Part shown: positions 9,664 to 19,066 of the stretch, piece after piece
Layout: each line of letters begins with the position of its first letter
Numbering within the stretch: position 1 is the first letter of the stretch
NCBI GenBank assembly: GCA_965230795.1
Contig: OZ246020.1
Span: forward strand, 1,674,001 to 1,738,000
Length of the DNA: 64,000 nt
Reading direction: 5' to 3'
Origin: PZPK01 sp965230795
GTDB taxonomy: Bacteria; Pseudomonadota; Gammaproteobacteria; Pseudomonadales; Oleiphilaceae
Program-made: the position numbers and the translations under genes
Notes under the pieces: model-generated
Told to the model about the DNA's origin: nothing
Seen by the model: the letters and a program-made list of their open reading frames with translations, nothing else
Databases searched by the model: none

Positions 9664-10404
9664 ATGGCAACAATACTTGCCTTCGACACCTCATCAGAGT
9701 CCTGTTCTGTCGCCTTGAACCGCGACGGCACCCTCACCGAACGATTTGAGCATGCGCCTCGACAGCAGGCGCAGCGAATTCTCCCCATGATTCACGAGCT
9801 GCTGCAGTCGCAGCAGTTACGTCTTTCTGAGCTGGACGCCGTTGCGTTTGCGTGTGGCCCTGGATCCTTTACCGGTTTGCGCATCGCAGCGGGTATCGCC
9901 CAGGGTCTTGCCTTTGGGATCGATTGTCCGGTTATTCCGGTTTCCAGCCTGCGGGCGCTTGCCGTGCAAGCTTACCGTGATGGCGGTTGCAGACAGGTGC
10001 TGGCAACCATCGATGCGCGGATGGATGAACTTTACTGGGGGCTGTATCAGCTTGATGAGGATGACTCTGGTCTGGTGCAATCGGTGCTCGTTGGTAAAGA
10101 ACGGGTGTCTCCTGCAGACGCCCTTTCTCTGGAGTCCTTGGTCTTTGGTGCAGAGCAGATAGCAGACAAGGCTGAATCTTCAGTGCATGCCTGTGGCAGT
10201 GGTCTGGCATATGCTGAGCGCTTTCCCGAAAATGTCACCAAACAGCTGTATCCTGGCAACCCGTCAGGTGATATACATGCCGCGGTCATTGCAGAGCTAG
10301 CGGCTCAGGATCTGGCTGAGGGGAAAACGTGTCCCGCAGATCAGGCAGCACCTGTCTATATCCGTGATGAGGTTGCCTGGAAGAAATTACCGGGTAGAGG
10401 ATAG
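9664..10404 (+). CDS. tsaB: tRNA t6A37 threonylcarbamoyltransferase subunit TsaB
   Basis: TsaB (YeaZ) is the scaffold partner of TsaD and TsaE in making N6-threonylcarbamoyladenosine at position 37 of ANN-decoding tRNAs. The 246-residue product opens with the ASKHA-fold strand ILAFDTSSESCSVAL and has FACGPGSFTGLRIAAGIAQG, the typical second motif. It follows adk after 39 bases and is probably in the same transcript. TsaD is not encoded in this window. Confidence 0.96.
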   Translation: MATILAFDTSSESCSVALNRDGTLTERFEHAPRQQAQRILPMIHELLQSQQLRLSELDAVAFACGPGSFTGLRIAAGIAQGLAFGIDCPVIPVSSLRALAVQAYRDGGCRQVLATIDARMDELYWGLYQLDEDDSGLVQSVLVGKERVSPADALSLESLVFGAEQIADKAESSVHACGSGLAYAERFPENVTKQLYPGNPSGDIHAAVIAELAAQDLAEGKTCPADQAAPVYIRDEVAWKKLPGRG

Positions 10405-10491
10405 CGTTCGCTGGCCTTTATTTGGGATAAAGAATCGTCACGGTACAAAAACAAAGAGTGAAGGAAAGCAAGGCGTGAAGGAAATGGCACA

Positions 10492-11295
10492 ATGAGTTGG
10501 TTGGAGGCAGTTGTACTCGCCCTGGTTCAAGGGTTGACGGAATTTCTGCCAATCTCGAGTTCTGCGCATTTGATCCTGCCATCCCAGCTGTTGGGTTGGA
10601 GTGATCAGGGGCTGGCTTTCGATGTGGCGGTGCATGTGGGCACGCTGGTGGCGATTCTGCTGTATTTTCGAAAGGATGTGAGTTCCTTGCTGACAGCCTG
10701 GTTTGTACAGATTTCAGGTGGGCAGGTCACCCAGGAGAGCCGGTTGGCGTGGCTTATTATCCTGGCAACCATCCCTGCAGGTTTGTGCGGCATCATATTC
10801 AATACCGCCATTGAGCAGTATTTGAGATCGACCGAAGTTATCGCCACAACCACGATTACTTTCGCTTTGGTATTGTGGCTGGCAGATCGGCGTGGTGCTC
10901 GCAATATTCCGCTTGACGCCATGACTCTGAAGTCCGCTCTGGTTATTGGCGTGAGTCAGGCCCTGGCGTTGATCCCGGGAACCTCTCGTTCAGGTATCAC
11001 CATGACGGCGGCTTTGCTGCTGGGGTTTACCCGTGACGCGGCGGCGCGTTTTTCTTTTTTGCTTTCCATCCCATTGATTGCCGCGGCGGGCCTGCTAAAG
11101 ACCAAAGAACTGGTTGAGCAGGGCAATGACGCGCAGTGGTCGATGGTGATTCTGGGGACCCTGGTCGCGTTTGTCAGCGCCTATGCCTGCATTCATTTGT
11201 TTCTCTCATTTCTGGAGCGTATTGGCTTCACGCCCTTTGTCATCTACCGTTTGCTCCTGGGAATTTTGTTAATTCTTTTAATAGTCTTCTCCTGA
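10492..11295 (+). CDS. uppP: Undecaprenyl-diphosphatase
   Basis: UppP (BacA) dephosphorylates undecaprenyl pyrophosphate at the membrane, recycling the lipid carrier for peptidoglycan and surface polysaccharides; its overexpression gives bacitracin resistance. The 267-residue multi-spanning protein carries both signature motifs, GLTEFLPISSSAHLIL near the N-terminus and PGTSRSGIT in the middle. GAAGGA (10477-10482) is the ribosome-binding site. The gene follows tsaB by 87 bases. Confidence 0.97.
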   Translation: MSWLEAVVLALVQGLTEFLPISSSAHLILPSQLLGWSDQGLAFDVAVHVGTLVAILLYFRKDVSSLLTAWFVQISGGQVTQESRLAWLIILATIPAGLCGIIFNTAIEQYLRSTEVIATTTITFALVLWLADRRGARNIPLDAMTLKSALVIGVSQALALIPGTSRSGITMTAALLLGFTRDAAARFSFLLSIPLIAAAGLLKTKELVEQGNDAQWSMVILGTLVAFVSAYACIHLFLSFLERIGFTPFVIYRLLLGILLILLIVFS

Positions 11296-11370
11296 TGCTG
11301 TTCAGTTTCAGGCTTTCAGGCTAGACTAGCTTTACCTAAATGACATCAGTATGTCTGGACTGGTTCGCTT

Positions 11371-11682
11371 ATGGACGTCAAAAACGCGCTGGTTACCACC
11401 ACTTTTCCCCGGAGTTTCCAGGAAAACCGTCAGCTTAAACCTGAGCAGGACGCGCGCGCTGAGTCACCGCAACGACCAGGACTCGGTTCTGCCCCTGACT
11501 TTGATAGCGAGGCCATCGCGAGACGAGGGCAGGAGATCCAGGCAGAGCGTGTTGAACGGCTTAACGATACTGAATCAGTGCCCTTGCGAACACGTCAGGC
11601 CCTGGATTCCTACCAGGGTACGCAATTAGCCTCTCAACAGTTTGAAACAGGCGAACTGGTCGGCGTCGATTTGTTTGTTTAG
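11371..11682 (+). CDS. Small conserved protein of unknown function
   Basis: The 103-residue protein is hydrophilic, with no signal peptide or membrane segment. Its C-terminus (RQALDSYQGTQLASQQFETG) reads as the best-conserved-looking part, and the rest is rich in Q, E and R and probably disordered. I do not recognise a functional family. An overlapping frame at 11351-11629 was set aside because this frame has the more natural composition and runs to within 6 bases of rsmJ. It lies between uppP and rsmJ. Confidence 0.65.
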   Translation: MDVKNALVTTTFPRSFQENRQLKPEQDARAESPQRPGLGSAPDFDSEAIARRGQEIQAERVERLNDTESVPLRTRQALDSYQGTQLASQQFETGELVGVDLFV

Positions 11683-11687
11683 CCTTT

Positions 11688-12500
11688 GTGTTTTCCCTTA
11701 ATTCCCAATTTTTAAGCGTTCTTATTGCGAATCCTGCCTGGCGGGATCGAGCCTTGGCGTTTGCTCGGGCTCATGCCTTGTCGTGTATCGAGGCGAATCA
11801 CTGGGAACACCTCAGTACTCCCTATGTGCTTGTGTACGGTCATGAAAACGTTTCACTGGCGCAAACGGGAAAAGGTGTGCCCGGGCCGGTAACCGCATCC
11901 TTCCTGAATGGCAAAATACAACATCGATTGCATTTTGGTGGTGGGAAAGGTCAGCTGATCGCCAAAGCAGTTGGCATCAAGGCGGGGGTGCATGCACACA
12001 TTCTTGATACCACGGCTGGTCTGGGGCGAGATGCCTTTGTGCTGGCCAGTCTGGGGCAGCGCGTTACCATGCTTGAGCGTTCACCGCTGGTATATGAACT
12101 ATTGCAATGCGCTTTGTTGGAAGCGGCGGGTACCGGGATTGATGCGATTGTTGCGCGAATGGATCTGCATTGTTGTGATGCGCTCACACGGCTTACCGAG
12201 TCGGACGCCAGGCAATTCGACGTGGTCTATCTGGACCCCATGTATCCTGAGCGAACCAAGAGCGCCAAGGTCAAAAAAGAGATGCAGGCCTTTCATGAAA
12301 TTGTAGGCGCTGATGACGACAGTGCAGGATTGCTGAAACGGGCAATGGATGTTGCCCGCTATCGTGTTGTGGTGAAGCGGCCACGAAAAGGCGAGTTGTT
12401 GGCGGGAAGGGCGCCCAGCGTGCAGTTGACAGGCAAAAGTTCCCGCTATGATATCTACACGCTGGCGAGTATGGATGGGCTCAAGCGCACATCCCGCTAG
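11688..12500 (+). CDS. rsmJ: 16S rRNA (guanine1516-N2)-methyltransferase
   Basis: RsmJ (YhiQ) methylates G1516 of 16S rRNA using S-adenosylmethionine. The 270-residue product has the SAM motif DTTAGLGRDAFVLASLG, the acidic loop MLERSPLVYELL and the catalytic-type motif VYLDPMYPER, all typical of the family. The start is GTG at 11688, 6 bases after the preceding gene's stop, suggesting coupling. It converges on plsB with only 20 bases between. Confidence 0.93.
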   Translation: MFSLNSQFLSVLIANPAWRDRALAFARAHALSCIEANHWEHLSTPYVLVYGHENVSLAQTGKGVPGPVTASFLNGKIQHRLHFGGGKGQLIAKAVGIKAGVHAHILDTTAGLGRDAFVLASLGQRVTMLERSPLVYELLQCALLEAAGTGIDAIVARMDLHCCDALTRLTESDARQFDVVYLDPMYPERTKSAKVKKEMQAFHEIVGADDDSAGLLKRAMDVARYRVVVKRPRKGELLAGRAPSVQLTGKSSRYDIYTLASMDGLKRTSR

Positions 12501-12520
12501 TTGGGAGATTGCTCAAGTGA

Positions 12521-14986
12521 TTAGTTGAGTGATGTCACCTGAATAATGGCTTGTCTCAATTCAGAGTTCAGCACCAGCTTGGCATCATCAGCGACCTGTT
12601 TGACCTGCTCGCTGAACAGGAGTTTTCCTTCACCATCAGGGGTGACAAAGCCCTTTTCCTGGAGCTGGCTGATAAAGTTTCGGAACAATGCCTTGTCAAA
12701 GAACTCTGGTGCATTCAGGCCAAACAAAATCGACATACGTTCTGCCATTTTCGTGCTTTGTTCTTCCAGCTCTTCAGCATTCAACTCTCCTGAACCGGTA
12801 TGGATCAGGATGGCTATTGCGATGTAATAGCGTTCCAGAGTTTGCATAATGAATCGTGCCAGTACAGACAACTGAACAAAGCGAGCGCTGCCAATTTCCG
12901 GCCGAATGATGTGCTCGCCTTCAATGGAGATCAGCTCTTTGTCGACCATATTACGCAACCAGCCCTCAAAGACCTCGTCGATCTCATCGCTGGTCCACTG
13001 CAGAAACAATTCGGCACGGATGTACGGGTAGATGGCGCGGAAAATGGAATGTACGCGACGCTTTTCCATGCTGCTGTTGTTTTGCAGTAACGCAGCAATC
13101 AACGACGGCACCGCAAACAAATGCAGGATGTTGTTACGGTTGTAAGTCAGCATCACGGCATTGCGGTCCTGCAAACAGATGATGTCGCCAAGCGGATTTT
13201 TCTGCCGATCAACAAACCCCATTTTCTCTGCATATTCCAGCCAGTCAAAACCGTCACCTTCGGGGAAGCTGATAAATTCGCTGTAGGGCATCTCTTTTAA
13301 CAGAGAAGCAAACAGGCTCATCAGGTTGGCCAGTACTTTGGCGTCCATGGCATAGCGTTGGGTCGACAGCAGTACGATTGCCATCAGATTGATAGGGTTC
13401 AGAGCCGCCGCGGCATTGATACGTGTTGCGATTTCATTGCTGAGTTCATCTACCAGTGCTGGCAACCAATCCGGTTTGTTTTCGCTACCTCCGGTGTTGT
13501 CTTTCCAGCCAGGTTGATGGGTATCAAGATACTGTCCCAAAAAAATCGGGTCGCCAAAATTAACGCTGACCTTACCGAAGGATTTGCGCAGGTTTTTCAT
13601 GGACTTGGCCAAGCCGAAAACGGATTCTTTCTGTTTTTTCTTGCCTCGAAGTTCGCCCAGGTAGGTGCCGCCTTCAAGTACTTTTTCGTAGCCGAAATAT
13701 ACCGGTACAAAGACAATGGGCTTGCCCTGATCGCGAAGGTAGCTGCTAACGGTCATTGCGACCATGCCAGCTCGCGGATTAAGGGTGCGTCCGGTTCGAC
13801 TCCGACCACCTTCAACGAAGTATTCTACCGAGTAGCCGCGTTTGAATATGGTGTGAATATATTCTGAGAATACCTTGGCGTAGAGCTTGTTGCCTTTAAA
13901 GCTACGGCGCATAAAGAAGGCGCCACCTCGCCGCAGAATCGCGCCGACAATCGGCAGGTTCAGATTGATACCGGCTGCAATGTGGGGAACCATGATGCCT
14001 TCGCTGAAGAGTAGTGATGAGAGCAGTAAATAATCGATATGGCTGCGGTGGCATGGTACGTAAATCACTGCATGATCTTTGGTGACCTCTCTGACGGTCT
14101 CAATGTTGTGGGACTCGATTCCGTCGTAGATCTTATTCCATAGCTTGTTAAGCACGCGTTCCAGAAAGTGAATCGTAGATATCTGCAGATTGGAGGCGAT
14201 TTCGTCTGCGTACTTAAATGCTTTCTGTCTCGCCTGATGGGGTTCGATGCCCATTTCCTCAGCATAATCGGCGATAGCGGCTTTGATTGGAGCGCTTTGC
14301 ACCAGGCTGTTAACCAGGTTGTAGCGGTGGGACAGGTTAGGTCCCAGTACGGTTTGTCGGACGCGTCGGAAGTGGACGCGTAAGGTGCGTGCAACCTTGC
14401 GCGCCGCTCTGGCGGGATCATCCTGGCTGTCCTGGCAGATATCACGAAGGGATTGAGCCTGTCCAAACTGGACATAGGTGCGACGGCCATGAAGAAGAAT
14501 GATCAGAAGCTGTTGCAAGGGGCTGGCAACAGACCAGCTTTCGCTGGTTAACAACTGTAGCCAGGATTTCTCTTTTACAGGAGAGCGACCCCAGAAGATG
14601 GAAACCGGGACAATCTGTACATCAACATCCCCGTCTTCGGTCAGATCATAGACGATTTGCTTGAGTCGCCCGGTTACGGTTGGGCTTTGACGGCGTTTAA
14701 GTCCGCGTCCCTGGCGTTCATATAAAAAGAAGAAGGAGCGGCGAATTGTATCGTTCCCCAGCAAGAGCTTGCCTTGTGATGACGGTAAGTTGGACCGTAT
14801 GCAGGCATTTTCGAGGACCAGTCGTGCGGACAGTGAACTGTACTGCAAGACGTAGCAAACGGGTTTATCCGGGTCCAGCTGCAGTTCTTGAGCATCGGCC
14901 CCTTTGATTTCGGATCGCACCCAAACGAACAGGACTTTACGGAGCAAGGAAAAGAGTAGGGAAGAGAGTCTGAAAAAACGGCTCAT
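12521..14986 (-). CDS. plsB: Glycerol-3-phosphate 1-O-acyltransferase
   Basis: PlsB places the first acyl chain on glycerol-3-phosphate at the inner membrane. From the ATG at 14986 (MSRFFRLSSLLFSLLRKVLF) the protein has 821 residues, close to E. coli PlsB (807). The acyltransferase HX4D motif is in VPCHRSHIDYLLLSSLL and the substrate-binding block is FVEGGRSRTGRTL. An upstream in-frame ATG at 15091 would add 35 residues unlike the family, so I rejected it. The gene is single and convergent with rsmJ. Confidence 0.97.
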   Translation of the reverse strand: MSRFFRLSSLLFSLLRKVLFVWVRSEIKGADAQELQLDPDKPVCYVLQYSSLSARLVLENACIRSNLPSSQGKLLLGNDTIRRSFFFLYERQGRGLKRRQSPTVTGRLKQIVYDLTEDGDVDVQIVPVSIFWGRSPVKEKSWLQLLTSESWSVASPLQQLLIILLHGRRTYVQFGQAQSLRDICQDSQDDPARAARKVARTLRVHFRRVRQTVLGPNLSHRYNLVNSLVQSAPIKAAIADYAEEMGIEPHQARQKAFKYADEIASNLQISTIHFLERVLNKLWNKIYDGIESHNIETVREVTKDHAVIYVPCHRSHIDYLLLSSLLFSEGIMVPHIAAGINLNLPIVGAILRRGGAFFMRRSFKGNKLYAKVFSEYIHTIFKRGYSVEYFVEGGRSRTGRTLNPRAGMVAMTVSSYLRDQGKPIVFVPVYFGYEKVLEGGTYLGELRGKKKQKESVFGLAKSMKNLRKSFGKVSVNFGDPIFLGQYLDTHQPGWKDNTGGSENKPDWLPALVDELSNEIATRINAAAALNPINLMAIVLLSTQRYAMDAKVLANLMSLFASLLKEMPYSEFISFPEGDGFDWLEYAEKMGFVDRQKNPLGDIICLQDRNAVMLTYNRNNILHLFAVPSLIAALLQNNSSMEKRRVHSIFRAIYPYIRAELFLQWTSDEIDEVFEGWLRNMVDKELISIEGEHIIRPEIGSARFVQLSVLARFIMQTLERYYIAIAILIHTGSGELNAEELEEQSTKMAERMSILFGLNAPEFFDKALFRNFISQLQEKGFVTPDGEGKLLFSEQVKQVADDAKLVLNSELRQAIIQVTSLN

Positions 14987-15142
14987 CTGGATGTAATCCC
15001 ATTCAAAATTTGCGGCATAGTGTAAAGCCCGCGGCTCAGGCGAGTAAAGCAAAAGCATGCGAGTAACTGGCCAGCAAGCAGGATTGAACACATCAGATCA
15101 GCAGGGCTTTTATGACGATGTGGCAAGGTTCAGGGAAAGTCC

Positions 15143-15171
15143 TTGAAATAGCTGTAAGCGGCCCCTATATT
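15143..15171 (+). promoter_or_regulatory. Sigma-70 promoter upstream of the ABC operon
   Basis: TTGAAA (15143-15148) and TATATT (15166-15171) are spaced by 17 bases, a strong match to consensus. A start near 15178 would give a leader of about 200 bases before the ATPase gene at 15379, or a short RNA ending at the hairpin at 15273-15293. Confidence 0.6.
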
Positions 15172-15272
15172 GCTGTCGCAATTAAGAATAAATCAAGTGA
15201 TAACAGGGACTTCCAGAAGATTTGCTAGAGGCGTCAGTCCCGAAATGTCTGGTTTTATTATTGTGCCTGACG

Positions 15273-15293
15273 AGTGCGTTTAGGCGCACTTTT
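15273..15293 (+). terminator. Terminator-like hairpin in the leader
   Basis: AGTGCG (15273-15278) pairs with CGCACT (15285-15290), followed by a short TTTT run ending at 15293. It may be a partial terminator or attenuator inside the leader of the ABC operon. The U tract is short. Confidence 0.4.
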
Positions 15294-15378
15294 AACCAGA
15301 ATGCGGCGCCAGGTGAATCGCGCTGTCCCAAGCAATGATTTTTCGAAGGACCAAGCCATTCCAGAGATAGAGTCAGCC

Positions 15379-16326
15379 ATGATTAATGTTTCAAATCTAA
15401 CCAGAAAGTTTGACGAGTTCTGCGCGGTTGATGGTATTACCTTCTCCGTCAAACCGGGCGAAGTACTCGGATTTCTCGGGCCCAACGGTGCCGGGAAATC
15501 CACCACCATGAAAATGCTTACCGGATTTCTGGCGCCCACATCGGGTGACATTTCGGTCATGGGGCATGATGTGAGCCGCAATCCGATCGCCGCGCAACGT
15601 GAGATCGGTTATCTCCCCGAGGGTGCTCCTTCCTATGCGGACATGACGGTACGAGCGTCCCTTGCCTTCATTGGAAAAGCCAGGGGATTTCACGGCGCTG
15701 ATTTGCAACAGCGCATGGATAGTGTGATCGGAAAAGTCGAGCTGGAAAGCGTTCTGGACAAGCGTATCGAAACCCTGTCGAAAGGTTATCGCCGTCGTTT
15801 GGGACTGGCGCAGGCCTTGTTGCATGACCCGCGAGTACTGATTCTTGATGAGCCCACTGATGGCCTCGATCCCAACCAGAAGCATCATGTCAGGGAACTG
15901 ATCAGAAACCTGGCTAAAGACAAAATTGTCATTGTATCGACGCATATTCTCGAAGAGGTCAGTGCCGTGTGCTCGCGAGCGATGATTCTGGCTGGTGGGC
16001 GTATCGTGTTTGATGGCACACCACGGGATCTGGCTGCAAAATCTGATTATCACAACGCCGTCACCATACGCCTCACCGAACATCTCGATGATATTGTGTC
16101 CGAGCTGAAAAAGCTGGATTGCGCCGCCGATGTGCAGGTAAGTGAAGACAAGGTGATTACTGTTTTCCCAACCGAAGGACAACCTATTCTTTCTGCGGTC
16201 AACGGAGTCTTGCATGCACAGGGCTGCCAGGTCGATGAATTACATGTGGAAGTCGGTCGATTGGATGATGTGTTCCGCAAAGTGACTGCGGGAACGGAAA
16301 AAGCAACAACTAGGGAGGTGGCCTGA
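15379..16326 (+). CDS. ABC transporter ATP-binding protein, GldA type
   Basis: This 315-residue ATPase of an ABC-2 type exporter has Walker A GPNGAGKST, signature LSKGYRRRLGLAQALL, Walker B VLILDEPTDGLDP and the H-loop STHILEE. The C-terminal 80 residues are an accessory domain. I used the ATG at 15379 (MINVSNLTRKFDEF), since the upstream extension to 15274 is atypical. It is followed by a permease (2-base gap) and a GldG-like protein, the three-gene set named after Flavobacterium gliding genes but widespread in non-gliding gammaproteobacteria. Substrate unknown. Confidence 0.93.
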   Translation: MINVSNLTRKFDEFCAVDGITFSVKPGEVLGFLGPNGAGKSTTMKMLTGFLAPTSGDISVMGHDVSRNPIAAQREIGYLPEGAPSYADMTVRASLAFIGKARGFHGADLQQRMDSVIGKVELESVLDKRIETLSKGYRRRLGLAQALLHDPRVLILDEPTDGLDPNQKHHVRELIRNLAKDKIVIVSTHILEEVSAVCSRAMILAGGRIVFDGTPRDLAAKSDYHNAVTIRLTEHLDDIVSELKKLDCAADVQVSEDKVITVFPTEGQPILSAVNGVLHAQGCQVDELHVEVGRLDDVFRKVTAGTEKATTREVA

Positions 16327-16328
16327 GC

Positions 16329-17063
16329 ATGCGTTCGATCAACGTTATTCTTGCCCGTGAATTGGCAAGTTACTTTGCTACGCCCGTCGCTTATATATTT
16401 ATCATTATTTTCCTGATGTTGAGTGGCGTGTTTACCTTTTATCTAGGGCAGTTTTTTGATCGGGGGCAGGCGGATCTGACCGCTTTTTTCAACTTTGTCC
16501 CCTGGCTGTATCTGGTTCTTGTGCCTGCGGTAGCCATGCGTTTGTGGTCCGAAGAGCGTCGCAGCGGAACCATCGAATTGTTAATGACGCTGCCGATTTC
16601 AACGGTGCAGATTGTGATGGGCAAGTTCCTCGCGGCCTGGTTGTTTATCGGTCTGGCTCTTCTGTTGACCTTTCCTCTCTGGTTAACAGTGAATTATCTG
16701 GGTGATCCCGATAATGGTGTGATTCTCGCCGGTTATTTGGGCTCCTGGTTGATGTCAGGTGGTTTTCTGGCAATTGGTTCCTGTCTGTCAGCGCTGACCA
16801 AAAACCAGATTGTGTCCTTCATTCTGACCCTGGTGGCCTGTTTCATTCTTGTTGTGAGTGGCTTCCCCATTGTTCAGGATGTTTTTTCGAGTTGGGCACC
16901 ACTGTGGTTGGTGGATGGCTTGTCCAATCTCAGTTTCCTAACCCACTTTAATGCGATCTCCCGAGGCGTCATCGATCTGCGTGACCTGGTTTACTTTGTG
17001 GTCCTGATTGGTGCCTGGTTGTATGCGACCGCTCTGGTTGTTGATTTGAAGAAAGCGGATTAG
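16329..17063 (+). CDS. ABC-2 type permease, GldF-like
   Basis: The 244-residue protein has about six membrane segments (for example VAYIFIIIFLMLSGVFTFYL and the region around FLAAWLFIGLALLLTFPLWL). The EERRSGTIELLMTLPIS loop is characteristic of ABC-2 permeases of this class. It begins 2 bases after the ATPase stop and ends 12 bases before the GldG-like gene, so the three are one operon. Confidence 0.92.
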   Translation: MRSINVILARELASYFATPVAYIFIIIFLMLSGVFTFYLGQFFDRGQADLTAFFNFVPWLYLVLVPAVAMRLWSEERRSGTIELLMTLPISTVQIVMGKFLAAWLFIGLALLLTFPLWLTVNYLGDPDNGVILAGYLGSWLMSGGFLAIGSCLSALTKNQIVSFILTLVACFILVVSGFPIVQDVFSSWAPLWLVDGLSNLSFLTHFNAISRGVIDLRDLVYFVVLIGAWLYATALVVDLKKAD

Positions 17064-17075
17064 GAGGAGAAAACG

Positions 17076-18980
17076 ATGACGATTAAACAAGCGCCTAAAT
17101 TGCTTATCGGCGTATTTGCGTTGATGTTCATACTGATTCTTGGCAGTTCCGTCTGGCTGACCGGTTTTCGTATCGATTTAACAGAAAATGGCCTGTATAC
17201 CCTCTCGAAGGGGACCAAAAATATTCTCTCCTCTCTGGATCAGCCGGTAACTCTGAAGCTGTATTTTTCCGAGAAGGCAACGACTCAGTTGCCCGCCTTG
17301 CGCACTTATGCGCAGCGGGTAGAAGAGTTGTTGCAGGAGTACGAGTCTCTCGCAGGCGGGAAAATTACGCTGGAAAAGATTGATCCGGTTCCTTTTTCCG
17401 AAGCGGAAGATGCTGCTGCCCTGGCTGGCCTGCAAGGCGTACCGGCGGGGACTCGCGGAGATGAAGTCTATTTTGGTCTGGTCGCGCAAAATGAGTCCGG
17501 TAAAGAGGAAGTCATTCCGTTTATGCAGCCAGATAGAGAAGCCTTTCTTGAGTATGAGTTGACGCGGTTGATCTCATCCCTGTCGCGCACCTCTCTGCCG
17601 GTTGTGGGCGTGTATAGCAGTATCGAAATCAATGGCGGCTTTGACTACATGACTCGTCAGCAGCGCCCGGCCTGGTCGATTTTGCAGTACATTGAGGAGG
17701 GTTTTGAAGTTAAGTGGATTGAGGACAAGGCGACGGAAATCAGTGATATCGATGTCCTCTTGCTGATCGCGCCGATGAACCTGTCGGACGAGCTTCAGTT
17801 CGCCATCGACCAGTATGTTCTGGGTGGTGGCAGCGCAGTGGTGTTCCTGGATCCCTATTCGGAAGCGGCTTCGTCCATGAGCGGTATGCCCTCGGTGCAA
17901 CGCTCAGATCTAAACAAGCTGATGACAAACTGGGGACTGACGCTTAAAGAAGAGCAGTTCATTACCGATTTCAAAAACTCCATGGTAGTCGGAGTAGGCC
18001 CGAGTCGAACCGCGGTGCGCCATGTTGGTTTGCTTGGATTGACGCCGGAAACGCCTGAAGGCAATGAGATCGTGCTGCATGGACTGGAATCGCTTAACTG
18101 GTCCTCAGCCGGTATTCTGGAGGTACAGGAGAACGCCTCAACGACAATTGAGCCGCTCATTCTTACCAGTGACCAGTCCCAGCCGCGAGATGCAGAACTT
18201 TTGTTGCAATTGCATGACCCCCAGACCTTGCTCAATGGCTTCTCACCGACTGGAGAACGCTACACCCTTGCTGCTCGAATTACGGGGACTGCAAGCACGG
18301 CCTTCCCGGATGGTATCGATATTGAAGTGGAAATTGAGTCTGATGAGCTTGAGTCCAGTGCGGATGCAGAAGAAACCGGCGATGATCAGAGTCCCAGGTT
18401 TGAAACCAGGCATCTTGATCCACGTGTGACCAGCGGCGATAACATCCGCGTACTGGTGGCCAGCGATACCGACTTTCTTTCAGATCGTCTTTGGGTGCAG
18501 GTGCAAAATTTCTTTGGACAGCAGATTGTTACTCCCTGGGCTGACAATGGCAGCTTTTTGATCAATGCCTTGGAGCACATGTCCGGGCATCCGGATCTGA
18601 TTGAGATTCGCAGTCAGGGCCGTTTCAATCGACCTTTTGAGAAGGTGGAAGCGCTTAGACGAGACGCTGAAGAACGTTTCCTCGCCCAGCAGGAATTGCT
18701 CGAAGAAGAATTGAAGAAAACTGAGGACAAGTTGATTGAGCTGGAAAAGTTGCGTGACGAGGGTGACGGGGCGCTATTTACCCCGGAACAGGAAACTGAG
18801 CTGGAAAAATTCCAGGACGAGAAACTCAAGATCCGTAAGCAGTTGCGCGATGTGCAGCATCAACTCGATCAGGATATTGAGTCTCTGGGGACTCAGCTTA
18901 AACTCATCAATATTCTCTTGATTCCCATGTTGATTTGCCTGTTCGTCCTCTTCAATGTTGCCCGCAAAAGGTTTGCATAG
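17076..18980 (+). CDS. GldG-like ABC transporter auxiliary protein
   Basis: The 634-residue protein has an N-terminal membrane anchor (residues about 9-30), a large extracytoplasmic GldG/IFT52-like domain starting RIDLTENGLYTLSKGTKNIL, a predicted coiled coil (about 525-600, heavy in E, K and L) and a C-terminal membrane segment followed by NVARKRFA. An acidic linker (about 410-445) precedes the coiled coil. A strong AGGAGG precedes the start. In many relatives a DUF4340 gene follows as fourth member; here murI follows after 86 bases. Confidence 0.9.
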   Translation: MTIKQAPKLLIGVFALMFILILGSSVWLTGFRIDLTENGLYTLSKGTKNILSSLDQPVTLKLYFSEKATTQLPALRTYAQRVEELLQEYESLAGGKITLEKIDPVPFSEAEDAAALAGLQGVPAGTRGDEVYFGLVAQNESGKEEVIPFMQPDREAFLEYELTRLISSLSRTSLPVVGVYSSIEINGGFDYMTRQQRPAWSILQYIEEGFEVKWIEDKATEISDIDVLLLIAPMNLSDELQFAIDQYVLGGGSAVVFLDPYSEAASSMSGMPSVQRSDLNKLMTNWGLTLKEEQFITDFKNSMVVGVGPSRTAVRHVGLLGLTPETPEGNEIVLHGLESLNWSSAGILEVQENASTTIEPLILTSDQSQPRDAELLLQLHDPQTLLNGFSPTGERYTLAARITGTASTAFPDGIDIEVEIESDELESSADAEETGDDQSPRFETRHLDPRVTSGDNIRVLVASDTDFLSDRLWVQVQNFFGQQIVTPWADNGSFLINALEHMSGHPDLIEIRSQGRFNRPFEKVEALRRDAEERFLAQQELLEEELKKTEDKLIELEKLRDEGDGALFTPEQETELEKFQDEKLKIRKQLRDVQHQLDQDIESLGTQLKLINILLIPMLICLFVLFNVARKRFA

Positions 18981-19066
18981 TGGATGTTGAGGCGTGATTT
19001 GTCTGCCCGCTTGCTTCAGGGTTCTCCTGGCAATCTCCGTGTTGCCGGTGAAGGGAGAAGCGGGTA

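Larger units (their letters stand above)
14987..15378. other. Divergent control region between plsB and the ABC operon
   Basis: This 392-base region contains no credible gene. It holds a plus-strand promoter (15143-15171), a long-range stem GGGACT (15206-15211) with AGTCCC (15236-15241), and a terminator-like hairpin (15273-15293) upstream of the ABC ATPase start. The plsB promoter must also lie here, but I could not pick one with confidence. Confidence 0.6.
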
